Positions 5,862-7,289 of a DNA stretch of 7,289 nt are shown here, in pieces. Source of the stretch: Bacteroidota bacterium (GTDB lineage Bacteria; Bacteroidota; Bacteroidia; Flavobacteriales_F; PHOS-HE28). Below the pieces are notes generated by a model that did no database searches, was not told where the DNA came from, and saw only the letters and a list, made by a program, of their open reading frames with translations. Where the stretch lies: assembly GCA_023428865.1 (NCBI GenBank), contig JAEYWT010000127.1:1-7289 (forward strand), written 5' to 3'. Both the position numbers and the translations under genes were made by a program. The first letter of the stretch is position 1. Each line of letters opens with the position of its first letter.

Positions 5862-7289
5862 CTAGCGAGCCACCTTCACACCTTTCTTCACCACGGGCTG
5901 GCCATCCAGCAGCAGCGTTACGTAGTACATGCCGGGTGCCAGCGAAGCGGTGTTCCACTGGAACTGATGCTCACCCGCTGTTTGGTCGGCCTCTTGTAGT
6001 ACACGCAGCTCTCGGCCATCGGCGCTGTTGGCCATCAGCTGGGTGCGGCCTCCACGTTCCAAGGTGTAGCTTACCGTAGTGCCTTCGTTGAAGGGGTTGG
6101 GCACGATGCGCAGCTTGCGATCATCACCACGGTCTTCCAGCGCAGGTTCCGTTGGTTGGGTTGGAGCTTGCATACGGTTACCATCGGGGTTGGCGCAGCA
6201 GGCGGCTAGGGCGTGTTGCATTTCATCCAGGCGTTGCTGTACCTCCTGCATCGCTTCTTGTTGGGCCAAGATGATGTCCTGCTGCTCCTTCATTGCTGCA
6301 ACGATGAGTGGCAAGATGCCATCCAGTTTCACGGCCTTGACCGACATGGACGCTTGAAGTTCTTGGCCTGTCGAGTCCGTTTCGCTCGGAATGAAGACAT
6401 CACGAACCATGTCAGGCAGAACTTGCTCAAGTTCTTGTGCTATGAACCCGAATTGTGGCTCCGTGGCGAGATGCAACTGGGGATATTCTTCGGTCCTGTA
6501 GGCATATGATCTTGGTTGAAGCTGCATCACCATGGCCGTTGCATTGGACAACGGTTCGATGTTCTGTTTCAACTGAGCATCTGACAAGGTCCAGGCAGTT
6601 CCAGTGGTGCTGAATTGGTTGCCATTGGCATAGATCGCCCAACTGTCTGTAACACCAAGTGCTTCACCATAAACGCCGCAAGCCCGCTGTGTTGTGACCG
6701 GTGTGACCAAGGATACCCCCATTACTCCATTGTACCTTTTGTTAACACCCGATGGTGCTGGCGTATTGACAGTGCCACGCACACCGGAACTAACGCCCGC
6801 GTTTGATACGGAGTACCCCCAAAGCCCATCAGCCGTGAATGTCCCTCGGGTCACATAGCCTTCTGCGCCAACGGCATAGTCAGAATCATCGTTACTGATG
6901 AACTCGCCACCCAAGCCGAAGTACGTGGCACCGTTGCTTTCGCCATGCACGCCTCGTGACCACCTCGTTGGTCCTTGCGCTGCTGCGAAAATGCCGAAAT
7001 TGTAGTCATTCGCAGTACTGCCGGTTCCATTCGCCTGTACTGAGATCCCACGATTATCCGCCGATGAACTTGTGCCTTGGTTCGAGGTGATGTTGATGCC
7101 ACGTGTGGTCGTAGTGGGACCACCGACGATCACATTGATCCCATTCCCCGACGCAGCTCCGGAGATCTGCCCTACATCGAGCGCGTGAACATAGTTGTTG
7201 GTGCGCACGTTCAGCTTACCGTTCACCGTACCGGTGGATAGGTCAACCCCGATACCTACGGCTTCGCTATTGTCCGGGCAGTCCGGGTT
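5862..7289 (-). CDS. Fibre-like surface protein with S74 chaperone domain and T9SS sorting domain (5' partial)
   Basis: 475 visible codons, stop TAG at 5862-5864. The frame is open to the right edge and codes NPDCPDNSEAVGIGVD before the GTG at 7226, so that GTG is internal and the N-terminus lies outside. Counted from the edge: EAVGIGVD-type repeat start; a Gly-rich repeat region (about 25-225) with GVHG, GLWG, GVRG, GVMG and GVYG units, as in beta-rich fibre stems; a peptidase S74 domain from LSDAQLKQNI (Ser236, Lys241) through FGFIAQELEQVLPDMV; a hydrophobic then Gln/Glu-rich coiled coil (about 325-362) ending in AACC; a Pro-rich linker; and a type A T9SS sorting domain (about 390-475) with VPNPFNEGTTVSYTL and a PGMYYVTLLLDG strand. 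In phage endosialidases S74 drives trimerisation and then cleaves itself. Here the protein is probably exported by Sec and T9SS and anchored or released at the cell surface. Its target is unknown. Confidence 0.88.
   Translation of the reverse strand, partial: NPDCPDNSEAVGIGVDLSTGTVNGKLNVRTNNYVHALDVGQISGAASGNGINVIVGGPTTTTRGINITSNQGTSSSADNRGISVQANGTGSTANDYNFGIFAAAQGPTRWSRGVHGESNGATYFGLGGEFISNDDSDYAVGAEGYVTRGTFTADGLWGYSVSNAGVSSGVRGTVNTPAPSGVNKRYNGVMGVSLVTPVTTQRACGVYGEALGVTDSWAIYANGNQFSTTGTAWTLSDAQLKQNIEPLSNATAMVMQLQPRSYAYRTEEYPQLHLATEPQFGFIAQELEQVLPDMVRDVFIPSETDSTGQELQASMSVKAVKLDGILPLIVAAMKEQQDIILAQQEAMQEVQQRLDEMQHALAACCANPDGNRMQAPTQPTEPALEDRGDDRKLRIVPNPFNEGTTVSYTLERGGRTQLMANSADGRELRVLQEADQTAGEHQFQWNTASLAPGMYYVTLLLDGQPVVKKGVKVAR

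Noticed and set aside
5862..7289. Prophage tail fibre as the origin of the S74 gene
   Set aside because: No other phage genes are nearby and the chain ends in a T9SS sorting domain, so a host surface protein is the better reading.

Overview
The window looks like chromosomal DNA of a Bacteroidota bacterium, most likely a Flavobacteriales-type organism with fairly high GC content. Three things support this: a PorX-type response regulator with a PglZ domain, a protein ending in a type IX secretion (T9SS) sorting domain, and promoter-like sites of the Bacteroidota form TAnnTTTG close to start codons. No mobile element, CRISPR array, tRNA or rRNA gene is visible. Coding density is high and no gap between genes exceeds about 135 bases.

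Layout. Bases 1-3309 carry three plus-strand genes: porX (5' end outside the window), tsaE (tRNA t6A synthesis ATPase) and an alanine dehydrogenase family gene. Bases 3412-4506 carry aroB (3-dehydroquinate synthase) on the minus strand, convergent with the alanine dehydrogenase gene. Between the two is a hairpin with 17-base arms. A proline dehydrogenase gene (4562-5758, plus) diverges from aroB across only 55 bases, which hold promoter-like sites for both directions. After it comes a second strong hairpin, then the C-terminal 475 codons of a large minus-strand gene (5862-7289) that runs off the right edge. That gene encodes a repeat-rich, fibre-like surface protein with a peptidase S74 (endosialidase chaperone) domain, a coiled coil and a C-terminal T9SS sorting domain.

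How the genes relate. The middle of the window is housekeeping: tRNA modification, alanine and proline oxidation, and entry to the shikimate pathway. The two ends are linked by secretion: PorX regulates T9SS genes in Bacteroidota, and the last gene encodes a likely T9SS substrate. Whether they are functionally connected here is inference.

I see no clearly new multi-gene system. The most interesting points are the S74-plus-T9SS architecture, with its potential conflict between self-cleavage and sorting; the Gln in place of the catalytic His in the alanine dehydrogenase family protein; the two intergenic hairpins between convergent genes; and the tight divergent aroB/proline dehydrogenase promoter region.
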